From the NCBI GenBank assembly GCA_014529385.2, contig CM043945.1, positions 154,410,741 to 154,474,740 of the forward strand: a DNA stretch of 64,000 bases, read 5' to 3'. Shown one piece after another: positions 22,294 to 34,405 of the stretch (position 1 is the first letter of the stretch; the number at the start of each line of letters is the position of its first letter). The position numbers and the translations under genes are program-made. The stretch is from Adiantum capillus-veneris. Its lineage: Eukaryota; Streptophyta; Polypodiopsida; Polypodiales; Pteridaceae. The notes beneath the pieces are model-generated. The model saw only the letters and a list, made by a program, of their open reading frames with translations. It had not been told where the DNA came from and ran no database searches.

Positions 22294-22306
22294 GGCTATG
22301 ATACCA
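22294..22306 (-). promoter_or_regulatory. Primer binding site, tRNA-iMet type, copy B
   Basis: TGGTATCATAGCC on the minus strand, one base after the LTR end, identical to copy A. Confidence 0.75.
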
Positions 22307-22307
22307 A

Positions 22308-24455
22308 TGTTAGTCCCTTGCTGGATCCATCTTGCACACATGAAATGACACAAGCCAAACTCACACCTAACCACATGTAGTGAGTGGACACCGTGCTTAC
22401 CTACCAGCCATAGAGCCAATACGGGCTCACCCCCAAGCTTGGGAACCTGTAACCAAGCGGGCTAGCCTCTGCCGCAAGGGCCAATGTCCCATATCACCAG
22501 GCCCACACCAATACAGATGTGTGGGCAAAGCTGCCAAGGGCCTAGAGTCTAAGTGTGGTAATCACACAAGATGTCTCACAAACGGGACTCAAGTCCTATT
22601 TATAGGACTTCATAACCAAAGGTCCATGTTCACACTAACTGGACATAACTGCAAGCATACTCCTCCCTATGTACCTCCAAGAGCCTCGGTCAGCTAGTTG
22701 TCCACCAACCCTCACGATAAAGAAAGAGGGTAAAATGGCTAAAATAGGCACTGGATGCCCAATAGGGTGTAATAGACATGGACACCCCAAGTTGAGAATC
22801 TGCCACACCACACGTAAGAGAAACTGAGTGTAATGGAACTGGCCTATTAACTTGAGAGTAGCGAAAATTAATGAGAGTACTTTTGAGAAATTACTTTGTG
22901 AGCAGAGTGGTTGAACATAATTAAAGATAACAACATAGGCATAGCAATTTGCTAGCTTGGCATGAATAATACTTTTGCAAGAGAGAGAACTTAGAGAACA
23001 TCTCAACAGTTGATGACCGGATTTATGTAATCCGGTCCCTCCTCCAATAGGCATGTGTATTATGATTTCTCCCATTAAGAGAGACTTGTTACAATACAAT
23101 CCTTTTGTTCCTTGTGACCTAGGCGATGCAATGAAGATGGAAAGCTTCATGCATCACAAGCATAACATAAACTTTGAAGAAAGCTTTAACTATCCCAAGT
23201 CTCAGTGCCAAGACCTCAAACACCTTTGAAGGTGGAGAGAGCTAGCAAGGAATGAGGGTTGGGAAGAGGAAGAAGAAACATTTCATAGGAGGAAGAATTA
23301 GTTCCTCACTTATCATACTCTTCTTGCCAGCTTACATAATAGCACAGTTATGAAGATGGAGAAGATCGAAAGCTTAATCATTGAAGCATGGATCTTGGTT
23401 GGATTTTCACTCCATAGCCAAGAGTGTTGGTGTAGTCTATCAACCTCTAATTGCTTGGAGAAGCAGAGGGAGCTCTTGCACTTTGCACATTGCATAATGA
23501 GAGTGTGTGTGAGTGTCTGTGGGTGAGTATACCTTACAAGCAAGGCATCTTCTTTCTTTGGTCGACCCCCTCTTCTAGCTCATTCTCGAAGCTCATTGGC
23601 TCATGCCAAGCCTACCCAATCACAAGCTTGGGCCATTTCTAGAAATAGGGGTAGTCTTGGAACTAGTTACCCCCTTTCTCCTTTGAGATATAGGACTTGA
23701 TAAATGCAAAAACAATTAGATAATTAAAGTAATTTATCATCCCTTTTAAGCCTGGCCAATATAATCTAATCACCTCATGGAGGTAACATGGGTAGGAGCT
23801 TCACATGTGTCCTTGCTGCCTCTTAAGGCTCGGGGTTACCTTGAATGTGTGTGTGTGTTCTCTCACTAGCCCGGACAATATGGCCTCGCCCCCTCTTATG
23901 TAAGGCTCCTTTTGACTTTAGGTGCTCAAGCACCCTACTCATCAAGTATGAGAGAGTACTTCTAGCTTGGGGGTGTTCCCACAAGCATATCAAGCATGAT
24001 AAAGCACTTCTGACTTGGCGGTGTTCCGACAAGCATATCAAGCAAGCTTAGTCATTCAGTAGGACAAGCACCTCAAGAATCTTAATCATCCATCAAGACA
24101 AGCACCTCAAGCAGAAGAAGTACCTCAAGCACGTCAAGTAGGAGGAGCAACTCAAGTTGAGAGTCGGGTTTCCACCTCAAGCTCAACCCTAGCTTACCTA
24201 AGGTCAAAGGACTTCTACACACAGTATTGGAGGTATTCAATGAAGCTAACCCTAAGGTCTTATGCTCCATTGGTTAGCCTTGCTCTTTGATAGATATCTC
24301 TCATTTGGGCCCCTTTACCATTGGCCCCATGTTGAAGTAGATCTATAAGCACATGTCTATATCTTAACTCTTGTTCCCCTTTATTCTCCCAGATTAAGTG
24401 ATTAGTTTAGTATGAGAAAATCATTTGGGTTGGTTACATATCAGATTTTATGACA
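22308..24455 (-). mobile_element. Chromovirus LTR, copy B (2.15 kb)
   Basis: TGTCATAAAATC start and CTAACA end as in copy A. The 171-codon ORF of copy A is also open here (22635-23150) with about six amino-acid changes. LTR B would be the 5' LTR of the element whose gag-pol lies at 11072-14870, now separated from it by the 6.3 kb block. Confidence 0.8.
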
Positions 24456-25109
24456 TTACCTCTCTCTTGAAATTATAGTCCTCCTCGACTATGAGGTAGA
24501 AGAGATAAAGTCTTAGTCATTAGTCAATCTTACTTAGTGGGTAGAGGATCCCTTTTTACCCTACGACATCTTTCCAAGATGGATGACTATTTCATTTGGT
24601 GCTTGGAGACATAGCTACCGCAAGCATGTCTACTCTTTATCCCATTTCATTCTTCCCAAGTAGAGTGACAAATTCTACTTAGTGTTTGAGAGACATTGTG
24701 ATCACAAACATGACTCTAATCATGCATACTATTTAAAATTGTGCACAGTTAAAAAGAGAACTAGTCTTATAAGACAAGAACATTGGTCATTTAAAAGAAA
24801 TTTGTACACTTTCTTACTCTAATGGAGCATTGTAAGCATTCACAAGGTTCATACTATCCTTAAGTTGTATTCCTTGCATCCATCCAACATCTTCAAAAGG
24901 ATAATTTTTGAACTTAATAAGATACCATCAGATAATCTTACCATGCCGTAGTACCTTGTCTTCATGTCGAAGGATAGCTTTGGGTTGTATCACATCGTCT
25001 TGGTCTTCAACTTCGGGAGGGTCTTCAATAATTGGTTCACTTGGTGGCTCTCCTTTGTAGGGCTTAAATAGTCTCACAAGAAAAGCATTGTGCATGAGTC
25101 AATGGTTGG

Positions 25110-27128
25110 AATATGATTTCAAGTCTCAATAAAACAACTGTAAGTATAGAGAATGCTCTCTAATGCGGAAAAATGTGATATGTGTACCCACACGTGCATC
25201 ATGGATAGAAAGTAATGGATTATAAAATGGAGTGCTTTAAAATGATTTGAGGAATCATGATGATAAATTTAGTGATTTTTGGTAACCATTTGCTCCAATC
25301 CTTATTGAAAATGGATTTTTATCGGAAAAATAGGTCCAAAATGGCTTTAAATGGTCAAATATTGGTCAAATTTGGTCCAAATTGGCCATCTTTTGACACA
25401 TAAGCTTACATACAATGGAAAACAAAAGAGACGGATGCTTGTTAAAGTGAAAAAGTAGAGAATTTTTTACTCTAAGAGACGGAGCCAAGAGGATTCATGG
25501 TGGTGTGTGTGCAAAGTCCCGCACCCGTTTGTCGCGTTGTTTCTCTTCCTGTGCCCATCTTTGAAGAGAGAATTACACCTTTCTCTTATCAACTTGATGT
25601 TCAGGGATCATCTTGGGTGATATTTTATTGAGATTTTTTCCATGTTCATGGTGTTTTGGTGAAGAAGATAGAGGTGTTTTCTACATAGTCTACGGTTGTG
25701 TATGTATGCCATTGGGGTACAGTGTGTAAGGAAGAGTGGGAGAGAGATTTGGAAATTGAGTGGAGTGTGAGAGGATATAAGTATGTGTATTTTTTTGGCT
25801 GAAATTTTGATCACCTTGGGAGGACCTTCACATCAGCTTGGTTGGCGTCTGTTGCGATCCCAAGCCTCATCGTCCACCGACAATCTACATGGATCTTGTT
25901 GGGTTCACAGGATCTTGTAATCCCCACAAGTTGCCTCTTGATTTGAGTGAATAAGTACCTATTTGGGTGATTTTCCTCTACCATGCCACTTTCAGGTGTG
26001 AGTATCTACTCTAAGCTGCAAGTAGGCTACACCATAGAGGTGAAACGCTTTCATCCCTCCTCGGTAATTTTTGATGCCCCAACGGAGGAGATCAAGAACT
26101 CTATGCATACTTTTGGATTGCAGTTCTTGGAGTTGATGATGTATATGAATGTGGGTACTTTGGTACAGACACCTTTGTATGTGAAGTTTATGGGAAAAAA
26201 TTCATGCGGTAATTGAATTTGCATTAGGGAAAATTTGCACTCTCAAAGGGGCCCTATAAGGAGGTTTGACTTTGTCTCTCTTGTCCAAAGTGGTCAACCC
26301 GATGAAGTACATAAATGCTTTGTCAAAACCCTATTCACCAACATATCATTGGAAATATCTTAAAATCTAGGTTTTAAATCCTCAAACTCCAACAAATTTG
26401 GAGTTGATTTGTAGAAGTTATATCCCCCCCCCCTCCCTCCAAGACGGAGTTTCACATCAAAAAATGAAATCTTCTAGAATATAAGGAATCTCATGGCATG
26501 CTTTATATCAATGGATAGATCTCTCAATGAGTACATACAAAATCCAAAAGATAAAATAAGTGTCTCTTAATTAGTGATTAGCATGGTAGGTGATTGTGAA
26601 TTTAATTTTCAATTGTAAAGAAGATTGTAATAGGTAGGAAAAATTCATCATGAGGGAGTGAAAGGATTTTTTGTGTTTTTGTTCCTAGAGTGGAGTCACA
26701 CCTAGCTAAGTGGAATCTTGAGTGAGGGAATCAAATGCATGAGATGTATACACGGATGATATTAAAATATATTATGGATGGTAAAAATGCAAAGTGACTT
26801 ACTTAGGCCTGGTAAAAATACACACTTAAAAGAGTATACACATAGCTCATATATAGTAGAATCATTAGAATTATAATATAGTTAGGCCCAGGGTACGGGG
26901 ATATATCTACAAGCAAAGAGTGGGTCATAGTATTTTTAGGGTTTTCTATTTTTGTCTTTTCTTTCTTTGGCAATAATTGACAACTCACACTCACCTATGT
27001 GCAATGAGAAGAGAAAATAATTTTTTCAAACTTGTGCCTTGGGTAAAATGTTTTGTTGCTTTGAGAATATAGCCTACCCAAGAGCATATGCTCTACTACA
27101 AGGATGGAAAGTCAAAAAACGGCTATCA
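25110..27128 (-). mobile_element. 3' LTR of the left-arm Tat element, truncated
   Basis: The LTR starts on the minus strand as TGATAGCCGTTTTTTGAC at 27128, after a purine tract, in parallel to TGTTAGCCG at 39752 in the right-arm copy. Similarity to the right LTR is traceable for roughly 250 bp (for example GGGCCTAA followed by AT-rich sequence) and then fades. The left edge meets repeat B at 25109, so the LTR end is probably lost. A plus-strand ORF at 25983-26216 lies within this span. Confidence 0.5.
25983..26216 (+). CDS. Hypothetical 77-residue ORF
   Basis: MPLSGVSIYSKLQVGYTIEV onward, with mixed, protein-like composition and codon usage that looks more coding than its surroundings. I do not recognise it. 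It has no clear promoter and no neighbour in the same frame, and it lies in a presumed LTR remnant. It may be an exon of a dead gene or chance. Confidence 0.2.
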   Translation: MPLSGVSIYSKLQVGYTIEVKRFHPSSVIFDAPTEEIKNSMHTFGLQFLELMMYMNVGTLVQTPLYVKFMGKNSCGN

Positions 27129-27132
27129 TTTA

Positions 27133-27146
27133 GCCCCTCCCCAAGA
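27133..27146 (-). promoter_or_regulatory. Polypurine tract, left Tat element
   Basis: TCTTGGGGAGGGGC on the minus strand immediately before the LTR start at 27128. The right copy has CCTGGGGAAGTGC at the same place. Confidence 0.6.
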
Positions 27147-27289
27147 TGACGGTACATTCATCTAAGCTCATAAAGCATCTTTTTCAAAGAGAGTGGTGTT
27201 GGGTCCTTTGTGGTATCTTGACAAGATTTTCATCGTATGGCTCCTTGTCACTTTGGAAGGAGTTACACACATGCATCAGGCAGCAATAC

Positions 27290-28146
27290 TTACACAAGGT
27301 AGTAGCTATTTGACAATTCTTTGATAGATCCTTTGGTAGAAGGCGACTCAAAGGGGACTTTAGTCAATACCCATTTACCTTCTAGGAGTGTTCTCTACCA
27401 TTCAAGTCCATGAGATGGTAGTAACTTGCATTGAGAGCCTTCTTGACTATGTATGGTCCATGCCATTCAGGTTCAAACTTGGTATCAAAATCATTATCAA
27501 GTGGATTTGTCATACCTTAGCACAAGATCTCCTTCTTTCATGCCTTTATCCTTAATTTTCTTGTCTAGCTTCTCTTTTGCTTGTGTATCTTTCCTCTTGT
27601 AGCACTCATAAGCCTCTTCTTTCTTCCACTAATGTAAAAAGGAAATCAACCCACACATCTTGATCTCCCCCGATTCCTTATCCATGGAGCCGCATTGTTA
27701 GGATGTTGAGCTTGATAGGCTGCAAAGCCTCTTGACCATAGACCAAGTGAGATGGGGTGAACTATGTGGCCTTCATGTATATGGTTGGATATGCCCACAA
27801 TGCTCAATCCAAGAGTTTATCCCACAACTTTGTCTTGTTTTTCATCATCTTTTTTATGATTCCTACAATGAAACCATTAGCCTTTTCCACTAAACCATTT
27901 GACTCGGGGTAGTAGGGTTTGATACAACGATGTAGAATGTGAAGTTCTTCACAAACTTCTGTGAGAAATCCCTTTCTAAATCTTCGACCATTATCAAAAA
28001 CAATTTCCAAAGGTGTGTCAAATGTGCAACCAATTTGAGTGTAGACAAATTTTCTCATTGTGCTCTCATTTACCTTTGACACTCTTTGTGCTTCCACCCA
28101 CCTAGTCATATAGTCCACAACCACTAGAATGTAAATTTTACCATTT
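27290..28146 (-). pseudogene. Left-arm Tat integrase and C-terminal domain
   Basis: Core domain in one frame at 28124-27804: VVDYMTRWVEAQRVSKVNES, TPLEIVFDNGRRFRKGFLTE and NGLVEKANGFIVGIIKKMMK. The second Asp (FDNG) and the Glu (VEKAN) of the DDE triad are present. The first Asp region is upstream in a broken frame. It is about 75-80 percent identical to the right-arm protein over this stretch. The C-terminal domain (27600-27290) is recognisable at DNA level against 39270-39610 but frameshifted. Confidence 0.85.
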
Positions 28147-28282
28147 TTTGTTCTTCGTAATGGACCATCCCATCAATGTACCAATTTTCAAAGGGTCCAT
28201 TTGCAAGCACTATTCTCCTAGGACCATGCACCAATGTTTTGTTTCCATTAATCTAAAAATTGTGATAGCTTCTACACCAATG

Positions 28283-29770
28283 TCAATGAGCATCCACATG
28301 CAAACTTGGACAAACATACCCTACAATAAAAACTTCCTTCACTCGGCCAAAATAACCAGCACATGCATCCTTATGAAAACCTTCTAGAATGGACTCTGAT
28401 CCTTTTCTTTTTGATAGAGAGATCCTTCTAGGAAAATATAGGAGCTTGCCTTCAGAATCTTCATGAGTCTCCTCTTTTGAGCTTTTGTGAGGACTTGTGA
28501 AATGTTTCCCTCTAAAATGTATACAATAATCGGAGCCAACGACTCCGTTCCCTGGTACCTTGGTTGGTTGAAACCTACTACCATCATGATGACATGTACT
28601 TCTTCTCGATACATGTAATTGCTTGTTGTACAAGTAAATTAGCATCTTTATTTTTCTTCCTAGGAATATGATACAATTGCACTTCATTAAACCAATTAAA
28701 TAACCTACAGATGGCATGAACCTTTGTCTTTAGGCTTTCATTCTTGCATGATCAAAAGACTAGAATTTGATTCACAATGATAAGTGAAACCCCCTTTACC
28801 ATGAGACATTGTATACCTTGACTAATGCACATCTTCAAACCACGAAATAGTATGTCATATTCTGCTTCATTGTTGCTAGTTGATTCTGGTACATTGACCT
28901 TCTATTTCATGACCACCTGTCCACTTAAGATGATCAACACCATCCCTCATGCTGCTTTACATGTGGCTCATCAAAAAGATTCATCAAAGAGCAAGGTAAA
29001 AGAATTAAGAATACTTTTAGGTGGTGGCAATGGTAGGGTCTTTACTTCAAAACCTTAATCTTGTTCTCATGCACCCTATAAGTGAGAATCCTTGCCAACT
29101 ATGCACACACACTATCTTTTACATTGAAAGAGTATTGGAACTCTTGCAATTCCATAATTCACTGTGAAATCCTAGTACTAAGGTTCATTTGAGATGACGC
29201 CCAAGAAAAAATAAATGTTGTGAGAATTACAAAAGGTTTGGTAACATGTAGGATGTGAATTCTATCACCGCAAACATGAGTAAACGCATCACTTGTTCTG
29301 CTTCCGTGTAGCCTTTCTCCAAAGCATTCATGACCCTACTAGAAAATGTGATGGGTCACATCTTGGTACTATGGGGATCTTGTTGTAACAAAACAACAAC
29401 AATTGTTTCCTTCCGAACACTAGAGATAACAAAGAATGTGTTTTTCCAACCAGGAGGCATGAGTGTTGGTTATTTTGATAGAATGAATTTAATATTACAA
29501 AAATATTCTTCAAGCTCATTAGACCAAACAAACTCAACTTGTTGTGTCAATTTTTGCAAGGGGTCAAGTAAATCTGAGGCTAAATGAATGAAATAGGACA
29601 TATAATTCACCTTTTGAATGAATGAGATGACCTCTTTGAGACTCTTGGGTGATGGTAACTCAAAAGGAGCCTTTTCCTTGAAGGATCCATCTCAATGCCT
29701 TTATAGGAAACTTTGTGACTGAGCAAGATCACTTTTTCTTCAACTATATGGCATTTTTCAAGGTGAGTTG
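28283..29770 (-). pseudogene. Left-arm Tat RNase H and second RNase H
   Basis: The second, archaeal-type RNase H ends around 28720-28580 (LFNWFNEVQLYHIP; KKNKDANLL), followed by EVHVIMMVVGFNQPRYQGTE, which parallels the right arm. Nucleotide reading through 28800-29770 aligns with the right-arm RNase H in many frames, for example MSLFGLMSLKNIFVILNSFY at 29537 against the right-arm frame at 37347. Heavily frameshifted. Useful mainly to show that the left copy once had the complete pol order. Confidence 0.65.
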
Positions 29771-29847
29771 GCCTCCCATGCCGTACAATTTCTTCAAACC
29801 TTTTTTAGGTGCAATAATTTTACGCTATAAATGAAAAAATCATCAAT

Positions 29848-30130
29848 TTACATCCTAATTGACTTTCCACAGAATGCTGGAAACACCATGTTCATGAAAA
29901 AATGAAAAATTGCTAGAGCATTTGTTAGGCCAAATAGCAAGACTCTAAAAGCATAACAACCCCAAGGAGTGATGAAGGTTGTTTTCAATTGATCCTCTAA
30001 TGCAATCCCTATTTGAAATTTACATGAGTAGCCATCACACACAGTGTACTTCTCATGATTGGCTACCTTATTTAATATCTCATCCTGAAATGGAAGGGGA
30101 AAGTGATCTCTTTTATTGCCTCGTTGCCTT
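29848..30130 (-). pseudogene. Left-arm Tat RT fragment
   Basis: MCDGYSCKFQIGIALEDQLK, TTFITPWGCYAFRVLLFGLT and NALAIFHFFMNMVFPAFCGK match the right-arm RT palm (CDGYSSYFQIGTALENQLKK onward). The reading ends before the catalytic IDD. Upstream, the sequence passes within about 70 bp into Gag C-terminal sequence, so the fingers and the protease have been deleted. Confidence 0.8.
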
Positions 30131-30972
30131 TAAGGCCTTCATTCTCCATAGAGACACATTGCATCAAAGCTTCTAAAGTTAGGTCTCCCTGGATCCCCAT
30201 GGGGCCAAGGATAGTTATACATCCCATGCGCAAATTCTTTGCAATTCCAACATTGTAATACTTACCTGGGTCATGGCTCTCGTCCCTCAGCTTTTGTAGT
30301 TTGTCCCTTGGGACCCATAGCTTGTGCAAGATGAATTGACAAGTTGCTCAAGGATTCATTCAACTTTTCAATTACCTTGGCTATTACATTGGGCATATGT
30401 TTAGAATTGGTACCCTCCTTGAATACACTTCAATTTCCTATACTCCAAGGCAGCCCTAGTTTTAGTGGCATCAAAGGTAGCAAGTGCATCCTCCTCGACC
30501 TTTACCTTGAGTGTGGTAAATAGACCCACTATGTCTCTCCTTCTTTAAAAAAACATGCACCATCCCTAGGGCTAGCAATATTCCTTACCCATATAGCCCA
30601 GAGATGTAGAAACTCTTGCTCGTAGGTGTAGTAGTCATCTAGGTCTTTTTGCTTGTGAGAAACAATGTATTGCCATAGTTTTTGAATGTTTTGGGTTTTC
30701 AAAAAGTATCACTTGAAGTGATCCAAAACCTCCCTATACCTCTCTCTAACTTCCTTAGAGAGAGAGGAAAACCATGTACTAACATCCTTCCTCAGAACTA
30801 CCTTAAACATTTGTAAGCATTCCTCATCTCCTATCACCTTTTTTATGCGGCAAGCCATTTTGAAATTTGCTATAAATAGCCCGCCATCCTCTCTAGGCTT
30901 TCCAAAAAAGAGAGGATACCGAGAAATTTGGTGGTTGGCCGTCATTGAATCAATTTCAAAGTGACAACACAT
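30131..30972 (-). pseudogene. Left-arm Tat Gag
   Basis: The capsid-type Gag is open at 30972-30709: ISRYPLFFGKPREDGGLFIA, CRIKKVIGDEECLQMFKVVL and RKDVSTWFSSLSKEVRERYR, parallel to the right arm at 34500-34720. The C-terminal part (30706-30330) is frameshifted. About 1.3 kb present in the right arm (zinc-knuckle region and protease) is missing between Gag and RT. Confidence 0.8.
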
Positions 30973-30998
30973 TTGTTTTTTTTTCTTTCTTAAACAAT

Positions 30999-31470
30999 CT
31001 ACACAACAATGTTTATTAAATTGTAATATGTTCTAAAGAAAAAAATTTGCACATGAAAGGACCTATGATATTCAAGAAGGGGCAGGATGATAGGGTTTGG
31101 TGATGCAAGAATGTCTCGTACTCTTTGAGCACCAAACATGAACACCATACGTTGTTGAAAATGGAGCTTTCTACTTATTGCAACAGTTATTCTAATATGT
31201 GAAGTGAAATGGAAGGGAAAAACCTTTATTCTTGGACCATTATCCATGGTTTATTAGTGACCTTATGCGTAGAACAAAAAGATATATGTTCAAACTAAGG
31301 TCGTATCTAATGAAAGGCAAAATAAAAGGATTTATTGAAGCGTTTATTACAGCCAACATAAGAGGACGTAAAACTCTACAAAATACACATTGGAACATAA
31401 TACTAACAATGATGTGTACCTTATTTCTTGCAATGGGGATGAAGTGGTCATACAAATTTTCGTGATTCAT
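30999..31470 (-). pseudogene. Left-arm leader ORF doublet
   Basis: Two short ORFs upstream of Gag: 31470-31240 (MNHENLYDHFIPIARNKVHI onward) and 31247-30999 (MDNGPRIKVFPFHFTSHIRI onward). Both end in a similar block: INASINPFILPFIRYDLSLN in the first and ILASPNPIILPLLEYHRSFH in the second. The right-arm element has the same pair. Function unknown. Confidence 0.65.
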
Positions 31471-31529
31471 GCAACTGAGCTACTTGATTACTATAAATGT
31501 TGAGTATTCACAACAACATAAAAAATCCC

Positions 31530-31549
31530 TCCTTAGTAAGGGCACCAAA
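31530..31549 (-). promoter_or_regulatory. Degenerate primer site, tRNA-Asp type
   Basis: TTTGGTGCCCTTACTAAGG on the minus strand. Against the Tat/Athila primer site TTTGGCGCCGTTGCCGGGG the start matches and the rest is decayed (about two thirds of positions). It sits just after the LTR-end homology. Confidence 0.45.
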
Positions 31550-31551
31550 AT

Positions 31552-32716
<1,165 letters not shown>

Positions 32717-32943
32717 TGTTGGAATTAGGGCTATAGAGAGACGCACACAGCTTGGAGAAGACAAAGGAAGCTCAAGGCACACAATAGAGAGTGTATTACT
32801 TAGTGTGCAATGGAAAGATAGATAGCCCTAGAGTGATGGGCATATATACAATGCATGGGGGGAAAAAACTCCTAAAGAGGGAAAAAATGCCCCGGCGGTC
32901 CTAGTGTGTTCACACACATCACTACCACATGTATATGGTAGCA
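32717..32943 (-). mobile_element. Copia LTR (227 bp)
   Basis: On the minus strand the LTR begins TGCTACCATATACATG after the tract CCAGGGGGGAT and ends CCAACA at 32717. A TATA-like run (GTATATATG) lies at about 32843-32852. It follows the copia RNase H end after a spacer of about 75 bp. Confidence 0.6.
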
Positions 32944-33018
32944 AATCCCCCCTGGAGTGATGCGGCGAATGAGAGCTGGCACATGAGTAAAGGCAAGTGC
33001 CATGCCCTGAGGACATGA

Positions 33019-33945
33019 TCAATCCACAAAGGGGAGTAAGCCCAAAGCTTTGCAGAAAGCTTCAAGCTTCTCACGAGACAATGCCTTGGTGAAAAGATCT
33101 GCAAGGTTGTCCTGGGTTGGCACATAAGCCAAGATGGTCTTTCTTGCTGAGAGCCTCTCCCTGACATAGTGGTAATGCACCTCAATGTGCTTTGTGCTAG
33201 CATGAAAAATTGGGTTCCTCGCAACTACCAATGCGCTCTGATTGTCAGTGTAGATAGTGTTGGCAGTGTCCTGTCCAACACCCAAATCAGCCATAAGGCG
33301 TCTAAGCCATACACACTACACCGTAGCTATGAAGACTGCCTTGTACTCAGCCTCACAACTCAAAGTGGCCACAGTAGGTTGCTTCTTGCTCAACCATGAT
33401 ATACATGAATTGCCAAGCATGAATCAAAAACCCCTTGTGGACACTCGCGTGTCAAAACAACCAGCCCAATCTGAGTCCAAAAAAGCATGTAAGTCTGGCG
33501 GCAATGATCCCCCCTTGGGATAAAACAAGCCAAGATGTAAAGTGCCACTAAGGTAGCGAAAAATCCTCTTGATAGCCTGCCAATGCTTAGACCCTGGGCT
33601 ATGCATAAATCTCATGAGCTCTGAGACTGCAAATTGAATATCCAACCTCGTGTTGCATACATAAATGAGGCAGCCAACAGCAGTTTGATAAAGAGTGACA
33701 TCAGCATCATGTAGACTCAACTTCAAACCTGTTTCCATGGGAGTGGCAATCCTCAAGTCCAAAATTACATAGTAATGTCTCTATGTAACTTTTCTGACAC
33801 AAGGCAATACCACCATCACACTGCTTAAACTGTATACCCAAGTAATGATGCAACAGCCCCAAATCTTTCATCTTGAAAGTAGCATTCAAATTAGCCTTAA
33901 ATTCAACAATATGTCTCTTAATCTTTAGAATAGTCAAGTAGTTTG
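33019..33945 (-). pseudogene. Ty1/copia RT end and RNase H
   Basis: Order on the minus strand: NLNATFKMKDLGLLHHYLGI (RT thumb region), ALCQKSYIETLLCNFGLEDC, then TLYQTAVGCLIYVCNTRLDI, QAIKRIFRYLSGTLHLGLFY, HAFLDSDWAGCFDTRVSTRG, YTDNQSALVVARNPIFHAST, KHIEVHYHYVRERLSARKTI and LFTKALSREKLEAFCKALGL. All are copia landmarks. The RT active site lies upstream and is cut at 33945, where gypsy leader sequence takes over. A few stops and frameshifts (about 33760, 33423, 33295) break it. Confidence 0.9.
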
Positions 33946-33946
33946 C

Positions 33947-34159
33947 ATGAATCACAAAAATTTGTATGATCCTTTCATTCCTATTGCAAGGCAAAAGGTG
34001 CACGTAATTGTTAGTACTAAGCTACAATTTGAACGAGTAATTCATAGAATTTTGGGCTCTCTTAGGCTAGACAAGATAAACGCTTCAGTAAATCCTTTTA
34101 TTTTGCCTCTCATTAGGTACGACCTTAGTTTGGACGTCTATATTTTTGTTTTGTTTTGA
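33947..34159 (+). CDS. Tat leader ORF, first member of doublet
   Basis: 70 residues, MNHKNLYDPFIPIARQKVHV ... INASVNPFILPLIRYDLSLD ... The frame is open here and in the left arm (31470-31240). It resembles the next ORF (34181-34399) in length and in the C-terminal block, as if one module had been duplicated. Tat-lineage elements such as Ogre carry an extra ORF upstream of gag, so this may be its counterpart. No domain recognised. Confidence 0.45.
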   Translation: MNHKNLYDPFIPIARQKVHVIVSTKLQFERVIHRILGSLRLDKINASVNPFILPLIRYDLSLDVYIFVLF

Positions 34160-34180
34160 GCATTAGGTCATGCATAGGCC

Positions 34181-34399
34181 ATGGATAATGTCCTAGGAAT
34201 AGAGGTTTCCCCCTTCCATTTCACTCCGCGCATTGGAATAAACGTTGCAATTAGTAGAAGGATCCATTTTCAACAACATATAGTGTTCATGTTTGGTGCC
34301 CAAACAGTAGGAGAAATTATTGCATCACCAAACCCTATCATCCTGCCTCTTGTTGACTATCATAGGTCATTTGATGTGCATATTTTTATTTTGTTGTAG
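34181..34399 (+). CDS. Tat leader ORF, second member of doublet
   Basis: 72 residues, MDNVLGIEVSPFHFTPRIGI ... IIASPNPIILPLVDYHRSFD ... Conserved as an open frame in the left arm (31247-30999). It ends seven bases before the Gag frame starts at 34406. Function unknown. Confidence 0.45.
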   Translation: MDNVLGIEVSPFHFTPRIGINVAISRRIHFQQHIVFMFGAQTVGEIIASPNPIILPLVDYHRSFDVHIFILL

Positions 34400-34405
34400 A
34401 ATAGA

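Larger units (their letters stand above)
21180..25109 (-). repeat. Direct repeat B of the chromovirus array
   Basis: Second copy of the 3.9 kb segment. It contains a pol 3' end with chromodomain-like tail (25109-about 24815), the same purine tract, LTR B, a primer site and leader to about 21180. At 25109 it breaks off inside pol against unrelated sequence. At 21180 the leader is cut by the 150-bp tandem repeat. Copy-specific changes are scattered and few, apart from the 44-bp insertion near 24090. Confidence 0.85.

Noticed and set aside
32717-33945. Copia relic as a host gene
   Set aside because: The RNase H and LTR landmarks identify it as Ty1/copia.
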